Origin: DASTHS01 sp035718085
GTDB lineage: Bacteria; Actinomycetota; Acidimicrobiia; Acidimicrobiales; Palsa-688
NCBI GenBank assembly: GCA_035718085.1
Contig: DASTHS010000302.1
Span: 1 to 12,818 of the forward strand
Length of the DNA: 12,818 nucleotides
Direction of reading: 5' to 3'
Shown here: one piece after another, positions 1 to 8,173 of the stretch
How the letters are laid out: every line of letters starts with the position of its first letter
Numbering within the stretch: position 1 is the first letter of the stretch
Position numbers and translations under genes: made by a program
Notes under the pieces: generated by a model
What the model saw: the letters and a program-made list of their open reading frames with translations, nothing else
The model's database searches: none
What the model was told of the DNA's origin: nothing

Positions 1-234
1 CCACTGCGGGCCCTGCGCGAGCAGCCGGGGCGAGAACGCCACCAGCAAGAACAGGGCGATCGGCAGCACGAGGATGCCCACGATCAGCAGCCAGAACGCG
101 ATGAGCGGGGCCCCCTGCGCCCGCGAGGCGGCCATGGCCAGGCGGTGGCCCCGCCCGGCGGCGACCGGGGGTGCGGCCTCCGCCGGGCGCGGAGGCGCTT
201 CGCTGCGGCGGGGCTGCTCGGTGAGGAGCGCCAC
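1..234 (-). CDS. ABC transporter permease, N-terminal part (cut by window edge)
   Basis: This is the first 78 codons of a permease gene that runs off the left edge. The proposed GTG start lies 5 bases after the stop of the substrate-binding protein gene, which suggests one transcript. The visible part has a Pro/Ala/Arg-rich cytoplasmic leader of about 40 residues, then one strongly hydrophobic segment (about residues 44-68, with LIAFWLLIVGILVLPIALFL) ending in AFSPRLLAQGPQW. A basic leader, first membrane helix and an 'AFSPR..QGPQW' start of the periplasmic loop resemble the first subunit of Fe3+/thiamine/aminoethylphosphonate-type permeases; this is family memory, not a search result. A downstream ATG (133-135) is an alternative start. 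Neither start has a convincing Shine-Dalgarno. The substrate is unknown and the EAA loop lies outside the window. Confidence 0.75.
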   Translation of the reverse strand, partial: MALLTEQPRRSEAPPRPAEAAPPVAAGRGHRLAMAASRAQGAPLIAFWLLIVGILVLPIALFLLVAFSPRLLAQGPQW

Positions 235-239
235 CGGGC

Positions 240-1346
240 CTACTTGATGGTGGTGTCGAAGAAGGTGTTGACCTGGCCCTCGAGTGGACCCCAGAAGTAC
301 GGGTCGATCTTCTGGTAGTCGGTCGGGAACGGCGGCAGGCCGGCCGCCGGCGCCTCGCCGGGCACGACGGGCCAGAACAGGGAGTCACCGGTCGGGTCGC
401 CGGTCTGCATCACCTGCTGGCCGGCGGGCGACAGCACGTACTGCACGAACTTCTCGGCCTCCGCCTGCTCGGCCGCCGGGGCGCCCTTGTCGATGCCGAT
501 GACCCCGGGCAGCAGCGTGGACTTGGGCAGGTAGGCGATCTTCGGGTCGAAGGTGCTCGTGGCCGGCTTGGTGGCCACCTCGCCGGTGGCCGCCGAGCTC
601 TGGATGATCCCGTAGTCGATCTGGCCGGTCTCGAGGGCGTGCAGGGTGTCGCCGTTGGTCGGGAAGACCTGCAGGCCGTTGGCCTTGAGCTGCTGCAGGT
701 AGGCCTCGCCGGCCTTGACCCCGTTGGCCGTGCCGCCGAGTTGGTTCATCAGCCCGGCGATGAACGGGTAGGTCGGGCCGGACTGCGACGGGTCGTTCAT
801 GCCCACCTTGCCCTTGTACGGGGCGCTCAGCAGGTCCTGGTACGACGTCGGCACGGCGGTGACCTTGGCGGCGTTGTAGATCAACGCGGCCATCACCGTG
901 GTGGAGACGGGCACGTAGGAGTGGTCGGCCGGCACCAGCGCCTCGCCGGGGGCGTTCAGGGCGATCGGCGGGGCGTGGTCGAGCAGCTGGCCCTGCTTGT
1001 CGAGGGCGGCGAAGGCGGTGTCGCCGTCGACCCACAGCAGGCCCCACTGCGGGTTGTTGCGCTCGGCGGCCACCTTGGTGAGCAGCGGGCCGGTGCTGTC
1101 GTCGTCGAGCTTGACGGGGATGCCGGTGGCCTTGGTGAAGGCGTCGGTGACCTTGGAGTCGTAGCCCTGCGCCGAGTAGACGACGAGGGGCACGGTGGAG
1201 GCAGCGGCGCCGGTGGAGCCGGTGGAGCCGGTGCTGGTCGGGGCCCCCGCTGCCGAGGGCCCACCCGAGCCGCAGGCAGCGGCGACGGCGGCGATGGCCA
1301 CCACCGCGGTGCTGGTGGCGACACGGTGTCCGAGACGGACCTTCAT
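240..1346 (-). CDS. ABC transporter substrate-binding lipoprotein (Fe3+/thiamine/2-aminoethylphosphonate-type family)
   Basis: This 368-residue extracytoplasmic binding protein would deliver a ligand to the permease encoded just downstream. The ATG at 1346 is preceded by GAAGGG about 10 bases upstream. The protein begins MKVRLGHRVATSTAVVAIAA and has a lipobox-like VAAAC with the lipidation cysteine at residue 25. A flexible Gly/Ser/Thr/Ala linker follows to about residue 52. The mature domain opens with VPLVVYSAQGYDSKVTDAF and continues with STGPLL, AAERNNPQWGLLWVDGD, PSQSGPTYPF and LSPAGQQVMQ, typical of type II periplasmic binding folds of the SBP_bac_6/8 group. I do not see the Tyr-Tyr pair that coordinates iron in FbpA proteins, so Fe3+ is not supported. 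Phosphonate, thiamine or another small solute are equally open. It is separated by about 157 bp from the upstream diguanylate cyclase gene and may have its own promoter. Confidence 0.85.
   Translation of the reverse strand: MKVRLGHRVATSTAVVAIAAVAAACGSGGPSAAGAPTSTGSTGSTGAAASTVPLVVYSAQGYDSKVTDAFTKATGIPVKLDDDSTGPLLTKVAAERNNPQWGLLWVDGDTAFAALDKQGQLLDHAPPIALNAPGEALVPADHSYVPVSTTVMAALIYNAAKVTAVPTSYQDLLSAPYKGKVGMNDPSQSGPTYPFIAGLMNQLGGTANGVKAGEAYLQQLKANGLQVFPTNGDTLHALETGQIDYGIIQSSAATGEVATKPATSTFDPKIAYLPKSTLLPGVIGIDKGAPAAEQAEAEKFVQYVLSPAGQQVMQTGDPTGDSLFWPVVPGEAPAAGLPPFPTDYQKIDPYFWGPLEGQVNTFFDTTIK
1209..1233 (-). repeat. 9-bp tandem repeat inside the binding-protein linker
   Basis: On the plus strand the unit GCCGGTGGA occurs 2.8 times in tandem. 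Read on the minus strand it encodes the Ser-Thr-Gly repeats of the linker between the lipidated cysteine and the folded domain of the binding protein. Because the unit is a multiple of three, copy-number change would lengthen or shorten the tether without breaking the frame. Confidence 0.6.
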
Positions 1347-1372
1347 GGTGTGCGTTCCCTTCGTTGCGGGCT

Positions 1373-1384
1373 GGCCGAACGGCC
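1373..1384 (-). promoter_or_regulatory. Short inverted repeat upstream of the binding-protein gene (candidate operator)
   Basis: GGCCG-AA-CGGCC has perfect 5-base arms with a 2-base spacer and lies 26-37 bases before the ATG of the binding-protein gene. About 10 bases farther upstream the minus strand reads TACCGT, a possible TANNNT -10 box, but no -35 match is visible. Such small GC palindromes arise by chance in DNA of this composition, so the operator idea is weak. Confidence 0.2.
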
Positions 1385-1413
1385 GTGGCGCACGGTAAGG
1401 AACGAAGGTGAAC

Positions 1414-1433
1414 CCACCCCGCCGCAGGGGTGG
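1414..1433. other. Perfect 7-bp hairpin in the gap between the cyclase and binding-protein genes
   Basis: CCACCCC and GGGGTGG form a perfect 7-base stem around a 6-base loop (GCCGCA). It lies in the 157-bp non-coding stretch 1347-1503. It could be part of the leader of the binding-protein transcript or a read-through terminator for the cyclase gene. There is no T tract on either side, and I do not recognise a riboswitch class. Confidence 0.3.
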
Positions 1434-1484
1434 CCGGCGGAGGAAGTTCAGGTGACCGCTGCGGTCGTCGGCTACGGGGTCGGG

Positions 1485-1502
1485 CCCCGGCCGTTGCCGG
1501 GG
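1485..1502 (-). terminator. GC hairpin directly after the diguanylate cyclase stop
   Basis: CCCCGG, a 6-base loop and CCGGGG form a perfect stem that begins one base past the TGA of the cyclase gene. The position fits a transcription terminator for the minus-strand unit. It lacks the U-rich tail of a classical intrinsic terminator, as is common in very GC-rich actinobacteria, so this is a candidate only. Confidence 0.3.
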
Positions 1503-1503
1503 G

Positions 1504-2949
1504 TCAGACGCCCGGGACCGGCTCGGCCCCGGTGTCGCTGCCGGGCTCGGTGCCGCTGTCAGGCTCGACGTCGGTGGCGGTCTGGGGGGCGCCGACGACG
1601 ACACGGTTGCGGCCCGAGCGCTTGGCCGCCAGCAGGGCGGCGTCGGCGCGGGCGAGCACCTTGGGCAGCTCCTCGCCGCGGGTGGCGCCCACGACCCCGA
1701 AGCTGGCGGTGAAGCGCGGGGCCCCGGCGACGGTGATGGCGGCGTCGAGGCGGGCCCGCAGCCGGTCGAACAGCTCGGCGGCCTTCTCCGGCGGGCAGCC
1801 GCCGAGGGCGACCACGAACTCCTCGCCGCCGTGGCGGCCGACCACGTCCTGCTCCCGCACCGACTCGCGCAGCTGCTGGGCGAAGAGGCGCAGCGCCCGG
1901 TCGCCGGTCTCGTGGCCGTAGGTGTCGTTGAGCTCCTTGAAGTGGTCGAGGTCGACCATGGCCACGCTGACCTCGACGGTGCGCGACCGCAGCGCCGTGG
2001 CCTCGTGCTCGAACGACCGGCGGTTGAGCAGCCCGGTGAGGGCGTCGGTGGAGGCTTGCAGCTGGGTCTCGGCCATGACCCGCAGCAGGCCGATGCGCGC
2101 CCCGGCCAGGTTGGCGAGGGTGGCCAGGTCGGCGACGGAGTCATCCGCGAGGCGCTCGCCCACGGCGCCGGTGGAGTGGATCACCCCGACCGTGCGGCCC
2201 ATGATCGACACCGGCACGCACACCGCGGAGACGGCCCCGGCGGGCCGGCCCCGCAGCTTCGGGCAGGCGTCGAGCTCCTCGCTGTCGGCGAAGTGCTGCA
2301 CCTGCGCCCGCCGGGCCGCCGGGCACTGGTCGGGGGAGTCGACGCTGCAGCACGGCGCCTCGCCGGTGGGCGACGCGCTCGCCATGCGCAGCAGGTGGGC
2401 GTGGCTGTTGTCGGCCAGCAGCAGCTCGCTCGACGAGGTCGGCAGCGTCACCCGCAGCGACCGCTCGATGACGTCGACCACCTCGGCCTCCCCCTCGGCC
2501 ATGTCGAGGGCGTTGGCCAGGCGCCGCTCGAACTCCTGGCGGTGCACCTGCCCGGCCTGGCGGGCGGTCTGCGCCTCGGCGCGGTCGAGGGCGTCGGTCA
2601 GCTGGTGGGTCAGGGTGGCCACCATGGCGTCGGTCTGGTGCTGCTGGGACACGCTGATGCGCAGCACCAGGTAGATGAACGGGGCGAGCAGCACGAACAG
2701 CCACCCCCACACCAGCACCCACCGGGGGGCCCCGTCGCTGGTGGCGTCGGCCAGGGCCAGGGCGGGCACCCCCAGGGCGGGCATGAGCACGGTGGCGACG
2801 CACATCATCGTCCACTTGCGCCGCACCACCCGGCGCCGGGCGCGCTCCCAGTCGTCCTCGGTGACCTCCGGCGCGTCGGGGGGAGACGGGGCCACGGCCG
2901 TCGGCGCAGGGTGCATGCTCCGGGATATCGGCGCACGGCGCCGCTGCAT
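1504..2949 (-). CDS. Membrane-bound GAF-GGDEF diguanylate cyclase
   Basis: The predicted enzyme makes c-di-GMP from two GTP. The 481-residue protein has two membrane helices (about 47-67 and 77-97) joined by a short loop. A Gln/Ala-rich coiled-coil linker follows (about 103-150), then a GAF-like sensor region (about 140-295) and a C-terminal GGDEF domain (about 298-455). The GGDEF domain begins DALTGLLNRR (303-311). It has the metal aspartate motif MVDLDHFK (331-338) and the catalytic loop HGGEEF (373-378). RxxD (R365-D368), exactly five residues before GGEEF, is the product-inhibition I-site, so the cyclase should be active and feedback-controlled. The GAF region carries C200, C201, C209 and C229 in a CC...CP...CP spacing, possibly metal- or redox-linked. 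No EAL or HD-GYP domain is present. The start is uncertain: ATG at 2949 gives the longest form. ATG at 2916 has GGAG too close to be a good ribosome site, but has GATATC 7 bases upstream, compatible with leaderless transcription. Confidence 0.9.
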   Translation of the reverse strand: MQRRRAPISRSMHPAPTAVAPSPPDAPEVTEDDWERARRRVVRRKWTMMCVATVLMPALGVPALALADATSDGAPRWVLVWGWLFVLLAPFIYLVLRISVSQQHQTDAMVATLTHQLTDALDRAEAQTARQAGQVHRQEFERRLANALDMAEGEAEVVDVIERSLRVTLPTSSSELLLADNSHAHLLRMASASPTGEAPCCSVDSPDQCPAARRAQVQHFADSEELDACPKLRGRPAGAVSAVCVPVSIMGRTVGVIHSTGAVGERLADDSVADLATLANLAGARIGLLRVMAETQLQASTDALTGLLNRRSFEHEATALRSRTVEVSVAMVDLDHFKELNDTYGHETGDRALRLFAQQLRESVREQDVVGRHGGEEFVVALGGCPPEKAAELFDRLRARLDAAITVAGAPRFTASFGVVGATRGEELPKVLARADAALLAAKRSGRNRVVVGAPQTATDVEPDSGTEPGSDTGAEPVPGV

Positions 2950-3018
2950 GAGCGGTGGGGCGGAGCGGTCGCCCGGCCGGGGGCGGGAACCTCCGCTGGG
3001 GGTGCCCGGCGCCGGCGG

Positions 3019-4470
3019 TCAGAACTCGAGGGCGGTGAGCTCCGGGTACCAGCGGCGGGCCCGCTCGACGGCCCCGGCCCAGCGGTCGCGGTCGGGGGTG
3101 GAGGCCGGCTCGACGGTGCGCGCCGGGCGCCAGGCGGCGGCCACGTCGTCTTCGTCGCGCCACGTGCCGACGGCCATGCCCGCCAGGTAGCCGGCGCCGA
3201 GGGTGGTGGCCTCCAGCTGCGGCGACACCTCGACGGGCCGCTGGCAGGCGTCGGCCAGCGCCTGCACGAACACGGCGTTGGCGCTCATGCCGCCGTCGAC
3301 GCGCAGGGCGTCGATGGTCACCCCGGCGTCGGCCTCGGCGGCCTCGACCAGGTCGGCGCCGGCGGCGGCCACGCCCTCGAGCACGGCCCGCACCAGCTGC
3401 GCCCGGCCGGCGCCCCGGGTGGCGCCGAGCAGCGTGCCGCGCGCCCCGAAGTCCCAGTGCGGGGTGCCGAGGCCCGACAGGGCGGGCACGAACACCAGGC
3501 CGCCGGCGTCAGCCACGGTGGCGGCGACGGTGGCCGACTCGGCGGCGTCGGCGAGCACGCCCAGGTCATCGACCAGCCAGTCGACGGCGCTGCCGGCCGA
3601 CAGCATCAGCGCCTCGACGCCCCACGTGGTGACCCCGGCCCGCCGCCACGCCACGATCGGGAAGCACCCGGCCGAGCTGCGCGCCGTGCTGGCGGGCGCC
3701 CCCGGCCCGGTGCAGAGGTCGAGCATGCCGCCGGTGCCGAAGGTGGCCTTGGCCATGCCGGGCCGCACGCAGCCCTGCCCGATGAGCGACGCCTGCTGGT
3801 CGCCGGCGATGCCGCACACCGGCGGGGCGCCGGGCAGGGCGGCGGCGGGGGCGACGCGGCCCGACGAGTCGACCAGCGTCGGCAGGGCGGTGCGGGGGAT
3901 GCGCAGCCGCTCGAGCACCTCGTCGCGCCACTCGAGGCGGCCGCCCGAGAGCAGCCCGGTCACCGCTGCGTTCGACGGGTCGGTGACGTGCACGCCGCCG
4001 TCGGCGCCGCCGGTGAGGGTGTAGACGACCCAGCTGTCGACGGTGCCGATGCGGGTGGTGGCCCGGCGGTCGGGGTCGAAGGTGTCGAGCAGCCACGCCG
4101 CCTTGGTGGCCGACTCGTTGGGCGACAGCCGCAGCCCCTCGCCCTGCAGCTCCAGGCAGGTGCCGGCGGTGCGCAGGTCCTGCCAGCCGAGGCCGGGGCC
4201 GAGGGGGTCGCCGGTGGCGGCGTCCCAGGCGATGGTCGACGCCCGCTGGGCGGTGACCCCGACGGCGTCGACGGGGCCGCCCCGGGCCAGCGCCTCGGCG
4301 GCCACGTCGAGCACGGCGGTGGCGAGGGCGGCGGCGTCGATCTCGAGCAGCCCCTCGAACGGCACGATGGGGGGAAGGGGCCGTCGGGCCACGTCGCCCA
4401 CCGTGGCGTCGGGCCGGACGATGGCGGCCCGGACGCTGCTGGTGCCGACGTCGACCACGAGGATGCTCAT
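3019..4470 (-). CDS. FGGY-family kinase, glycerol-kinase-like with altered polyol pocket
   Basis: This 483-residue ATP-dependent sugar/polyol kinase is closest in layout to GlpK, which phosphorylates glycerol to sn-glycerol-3-phosphate. Seen in the sequence: VDVGTSSVRA at the N-terminus, GWQDLRT (95-101), GTVDSW (142-147), AGDQQASLIGQ (222-232, catalytic Asp224), FGTGG (244-248), the FGGY signature GLVFVPALSGLGTPHWD...ARG (about 324-344) and DGGMSAN (392-398). By hand alignment to E. coli GlpK, Arg83, Trp103 and Asp245 are kept (R76, W96, D224). Glu84 is Ala77, and Tyr135 falls on Asn118 in PNESATK. The segment before it is about 10 residues shorter. These changes argue for a separate subfamily with an unproven substrate, so glpK is not assigned. 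The ATG start is 25 bp after the stop of the AGPS-like gene, fitting one operon with it and glpD. Confidence 0.85.
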   Translation of the reverse strand: MSILVVDVGTSSVRAAIVRPDATVGDVARRPLPPIVPFEGLLEIDAAALATAVLDVAAEALARGGPVDAVGVTAQRASTIAWDAATGDPLGPGLGWQDLRTAGTCLELQGEGLRLSPNESATKAAWLLDTFDPDRRATTRIGTVDSWVVYTLTGGADGGVHVTDPSNAAVTGLLSGGRLEWRDEVLERLRIPRTALPTLVDSSGRVAPAAALPGAPPVCGIAGDQQASLIGQGCVRPGMAKATFGTGGMLDLCTGPGAPASTARSSAGCFPIVAWRRAGVTTWGVEALMLSAGSAVDWLVDDLGVLADAAESATVAATVADAGGLVFVPALSGLGTPHWDFGARGTLLGATRGAGRAQLVRAVLEGVAAAGADLVEAAEADAGVTIDALRVDGGMSANAVFVQALADACQRPVEVSPQLEATTLGAGYLAGMAVGTWRDEDDVAAAWRPARTVEPASTPDRDRWAGAVERARRWYPELTALEF

Positions 4471-4495
4471 CGGCGGCGGAGCCTACGTGGGGCGT

Positions 4496-6024
4496 TCACC
4501 GGGCGGGCCAGGGCGGCGGCCCCCACGGGCTGTCGAGGCCGAGCTTGCCGGGGTTGAGGATGCCGTTGGGGTCGAGGGCGGCCTTGACCCGGGCCAGCAC
4601 GGGCAGGCCGCCGTCGAGGGCGGCGGCCATGAACCGGCTGCGGTTCAGGCCGACCCCGTGATGGTGGGAGAGGGCGCCGCCGTGGTCGAGGGTGGCGGTG
4701 GTGACGGCGTCCCACGCCGCCCGGTACCAGCCCTCCCGGGCGGCCACGTCGGCGGGCTCGCCACCGGGGCCGCGCCCCGGCCGGCCGGCGACGGTGAAGT
4801 AGAGGCAGGCGCCGTCGCGGTAGGCGTGCGACTGGTGGGCGGAGGCGGCCAGGGCGTCGGGCAGCGCCCTCACCGCGGCGAGGGCAGCCTCGTAGATGGC
4901 GGGCAGCGCCGACCACGGCGCCGCGATCTCGACGGTGTCGGCGACGATGCCGGCGCCGGCCAGGTCGCCCAGGTCGGCGACGTGGTTGCGCCGGTCGAGC
5001 CAGCGGCCCACCAGGCTGGCGTCGAGGGGGTCACCGGCGCCGCACTCGTCGGTGACGACCCGCCAGCCGCCGTCGATGGCGACGGGGTCGCCCTCGTCGA
5101 GGGCGATCAGCACGTTGGTGTCGACGTCGAAGCTGCGTTGGCTCTCGCGCTGGTCGTAGAGGCGCAGCACCGCCGGGGTCGCCCCCCGTCGCAGCACCCG
5201 CCGGCAGGCGTCGAGGCCGTCGGCGAAGGTGGCGAACCCCCACGCCCCCCGCCGCTCGTCGCCGGGCAGGGCGGAGGCGCGCAGGCGCACCGAGGTCACC
5301 ACGCCGAGGGTGCCCTCCGACCCGGTGAACAGCTGGGTGAGGTCGGGCCCGGTGGCGCTCCGGGGCGCCCGGCCGCCGCAGCGCAGCACGGTGCCGTCGG
5401 CCAGCACCACCTCGAGGCCGGCGACCAGGTCTTCGATCTTGCCGTAGCGGGTCGAGTACTGGCCGGCCGACCGGCACGCCACCCAGCCGCCCACGGTGGA
5501 GAGGGCGATCGACTGCGGCCAGTGGCCGAGCGTGGCCCCCCGGGCGCGCAGGTCGGCCTCGAAGAGGTCGCCGAAGGTGCCGGCGGCCACGTCGACGAGC
5601 AGGCTGGTGTCGTCGTAGGCCTCGATGCCGGTGAGCCGGGTCAGGTCGAGGGCGATGCCCCCGAACACCGGCACCGACGCGCCGCACACGCCGCTGCGCC
5701 CGGCGGTCACCGTCACCGGGACGCCAGCGTCGTCGCAGGCGCGCAGCACCTCGGCCACCTCGCCGCTCGACGCCGGCCGGGCCACCGCCGCCGCCTCGGC
5801 CGGCACCTCGCCGCCGGTGGCCCACGTGGCGGTCAGCGGCCACCAGTCGCGCGACGCCTCCAGGCGGTCACGCTCGTCGGTCACCACCTCGCACGCGCCG
5901 CGCAGGCGGGCCAGCAGGGCGTCGCCCGCCACCGCCACCGGGGGGAAGCGCAGCACCGGCGCCTCGGGCAGGGCGACCACCGGGGTGGGGGCCCCGGGCC
6001 CGAGCGGCGGCGGGTCGGCCGGGG

Positions 6025-6028
<4 letters not shown>
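4496..6028 (-). CDS. FAD-binding oxidase, alkylglycerone-phosphate synthase (AGPS)-like
   Basis: This 510-residue flavoprotein has a PCMH-type (FAD_binding_4) domain (about 75-255) and an AGPS-type C-terminal domain. Eukaryotic AGPS exchanges the acyl chain of acyl-DHAP for a fatty alcohol, making the ether bond. Visible AGPS hallmarks are the pyrophosphate loop AGRSGVCGASVP (109-120), GHWPQSIALSTVGGW (168-182), GKIEDLVAGLEVV (196-208) and GSEGTLGVVT (236-245). R289 in LRLYD is the apparent counterpart of the active-site Arg of mammalian AGPS. Tyr410 in CLYF, SHHHGVG (454-460, the essential His cluster) and LDPNGILNPGKL near the end complete the set. It is shorter than human AGPS (658 residues) because the peroxisomal N-terminal extension is absent. 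The GTG start overlaps the glpD TGA in GTGA, indicating translational coupling. Bacterial members are mostly uncharacterised and some may be dehydrogenases of other hydroxy acids, so the reaction is inferred. Confidence 0.85.
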
Positions 6029-7701
<1,673 letters not shown>

Positions 7702-7708
7702 GGCAGCG

Positions 7709-7714
7709 ACCCTA
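7709..7714 (-). promoter_or_regulatory. Candidate -10 box for the glpD operon (leaderless start)
   Basis: On the minus strand TAGGGT (TANNNT class) is followed by 7 bases and then the GTG of glpD. This places the expected transcription start at or next to the start codon, the geometry of actinobacterial leaderless genes. No -35 match is seen 16-18 bases upstream. The AGGG within it could instead serve as a weak ribosome site 8 bases from GTG. Confidence 0.4.
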
Positions 7715-7718
7715 GGCC

Positions 7719-7755
7719 GGGGGGGTCTCGGGGCGCCTGCTGCGCGGGCTGCGGG
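7719..7755 (+). other. G-run cluster in the divergent glpD-whiB intergenic region
   Basis: The plus strand carries G7, N4, G4, N12, G3, N4, G3, a pattern that could fold into a G-quadruplex with one long loop. It includes the tandem heptamer GCGGGCT x2 (7744-7757). It lies just upstream of the candidate glpD -10 box, within the 146-bp gap between divergent genes. G-runs are expected at this base composition, so function is speculative. No clear whiB -10/-35 pair is visible here. CCGATCGG (7812-7819) is an 8-base palindrome 28 bases before the whiB ATG. Confidence 0.25.
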
Positions 7756-7847
7756 CTGGCGCGGCGGATCGGCGTCGTGGGATTGTGGGTAGTGCCACGG
7801 TGCGCCCGCCGCCGATCGGGCCACCGACCGCTATCCCGGAGCCGTTC

Positions 7848-8090
7848 ATGGAGTCGAAGCAGAACCTGGTGTGGCGCCAGAAGGCCGCCTGCCGTGGGGT
7901 CGAGCCCGAGGTGTTCTACCCCGTCACCGACGAGGAGGCCGACGACGCCAAGGCGATCTGCGCCTCGTGCGCGGTGCAGGCCGCCTGCCTCGACTGGGCC
8001 CTCACCACCCGGGAGCACGACGGCGTCTGGGGCGGGGCGACCGAGCGGGAGCGCCGGCGGATGATCCGCCAGCGCCGCCGCTCCGCCTGA
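7848..8090 (+). CDS. WhiB-family iron-sulfur transcriptional regulator
   Basis: This 80-residue Wbl protein is a small 4Fe-4S protein that typically binds the primary sigma factor and controls transcription in response to redox or nitric oxide. The four cluster cysteines are C15, C38, C41 and C47 (C-x22-C-x2-C-x5-C). Family motifs are WRQKAACRG at the N-terminus, CLDWAL (47-52) and the turn GVWGGATERERRR (59-71), ending in a basic tail. There is no AT-hook (RGRP), so it is not WhiB7. Its compact form and WRxKAxC start recall the WhiB1/WhiB2 side of the family, but I cannot place the subclass. The ATG at 7848 is preferred because GGAG (7838-7841) sits 6 bases before it; an in-frame ATG at 7785 would add 21 non-conserved residues. 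It is divergent from glpD. Confidence 0.93.
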   Translation: MESKQNLVWRQKAACRGVEPEVFYPVTDEEADDAKAICASCAVQAACLDWALTTREHDGVWGGATERERRRMIRQRRRSA

Positions 8091-8137
8091 GCGACCCCCT
8101 CGCCCGCCCGCCGGTGCGCCCGGCGACTTCCCCTCCT

Positions 8138-8149
8138 GCCGCCGGCGGC
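8138..8149. other. 12-bp perfect palindrome between whiB and trpD
   Basis: GCCGCCGGCGGC is self-complementary without a loop and lies 48 bases after the whiB stop and 24 bases before the trpD ATG. It may be an operator or a remnant terminator stem. No T tract follows, and palindromes of G and C are frequent in this DNA, so the assignment is weak. Confidence 0.2.
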
Positions 8150-8156
8150 GGCCCGC

Positions 8157-8162
8157 TAGGTT
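8157..8162 (+). promoter_or_regulatory. Candidate -10 box of trpD
   Basis: TAGGTT fits the TANNNT class and ends 11 bases before the trpD ATG, predicting a very short leader of about 4 bases or none. No -35 element or clear Shine-Dalgarno is visible, which is consistent with a leaderless or near-leaderless message. It resembles the TAGGGT before glpD and TAGATT before the SARP-type gene. Confidence 0.35.
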
Positions 8163-8173
8163 CGGGCGCCGCC

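Noticed and set aside
1347..1503. Riboswitch upstream of the transporter genes
   Set aside because: Only small GC hairpins are visible. No conserved core of thiamine, cobalamin, c-di-GMP or other known classes could be recognised.
1347..2144. N-terminal extension of the binding-protein reading frame up to 2144
   Set aside because: The extra residues are Pro/Ser/Arg-rich and lie over the GGDEF coding region. The lipoprotein signal sequence starts cleanly at ATG 1346 with a ribosome site.
3006..3015. CCGGCGCCGG palindrome right after the kinase stop, as a terminator
   Set aside because: It is only 10 bases with no loop and no T tract. It is likely compositional, and the following gene is on the same strand.
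1831..4557. Plus-strand open frame of 908 codons opposite the cyclase and kinase genes
   Set aside because: It is Gly/Ala/His/Arg-rich low complexity with no family motif and lies antisense to two clear genes. Long stop-free shadows are expected at this GC content.
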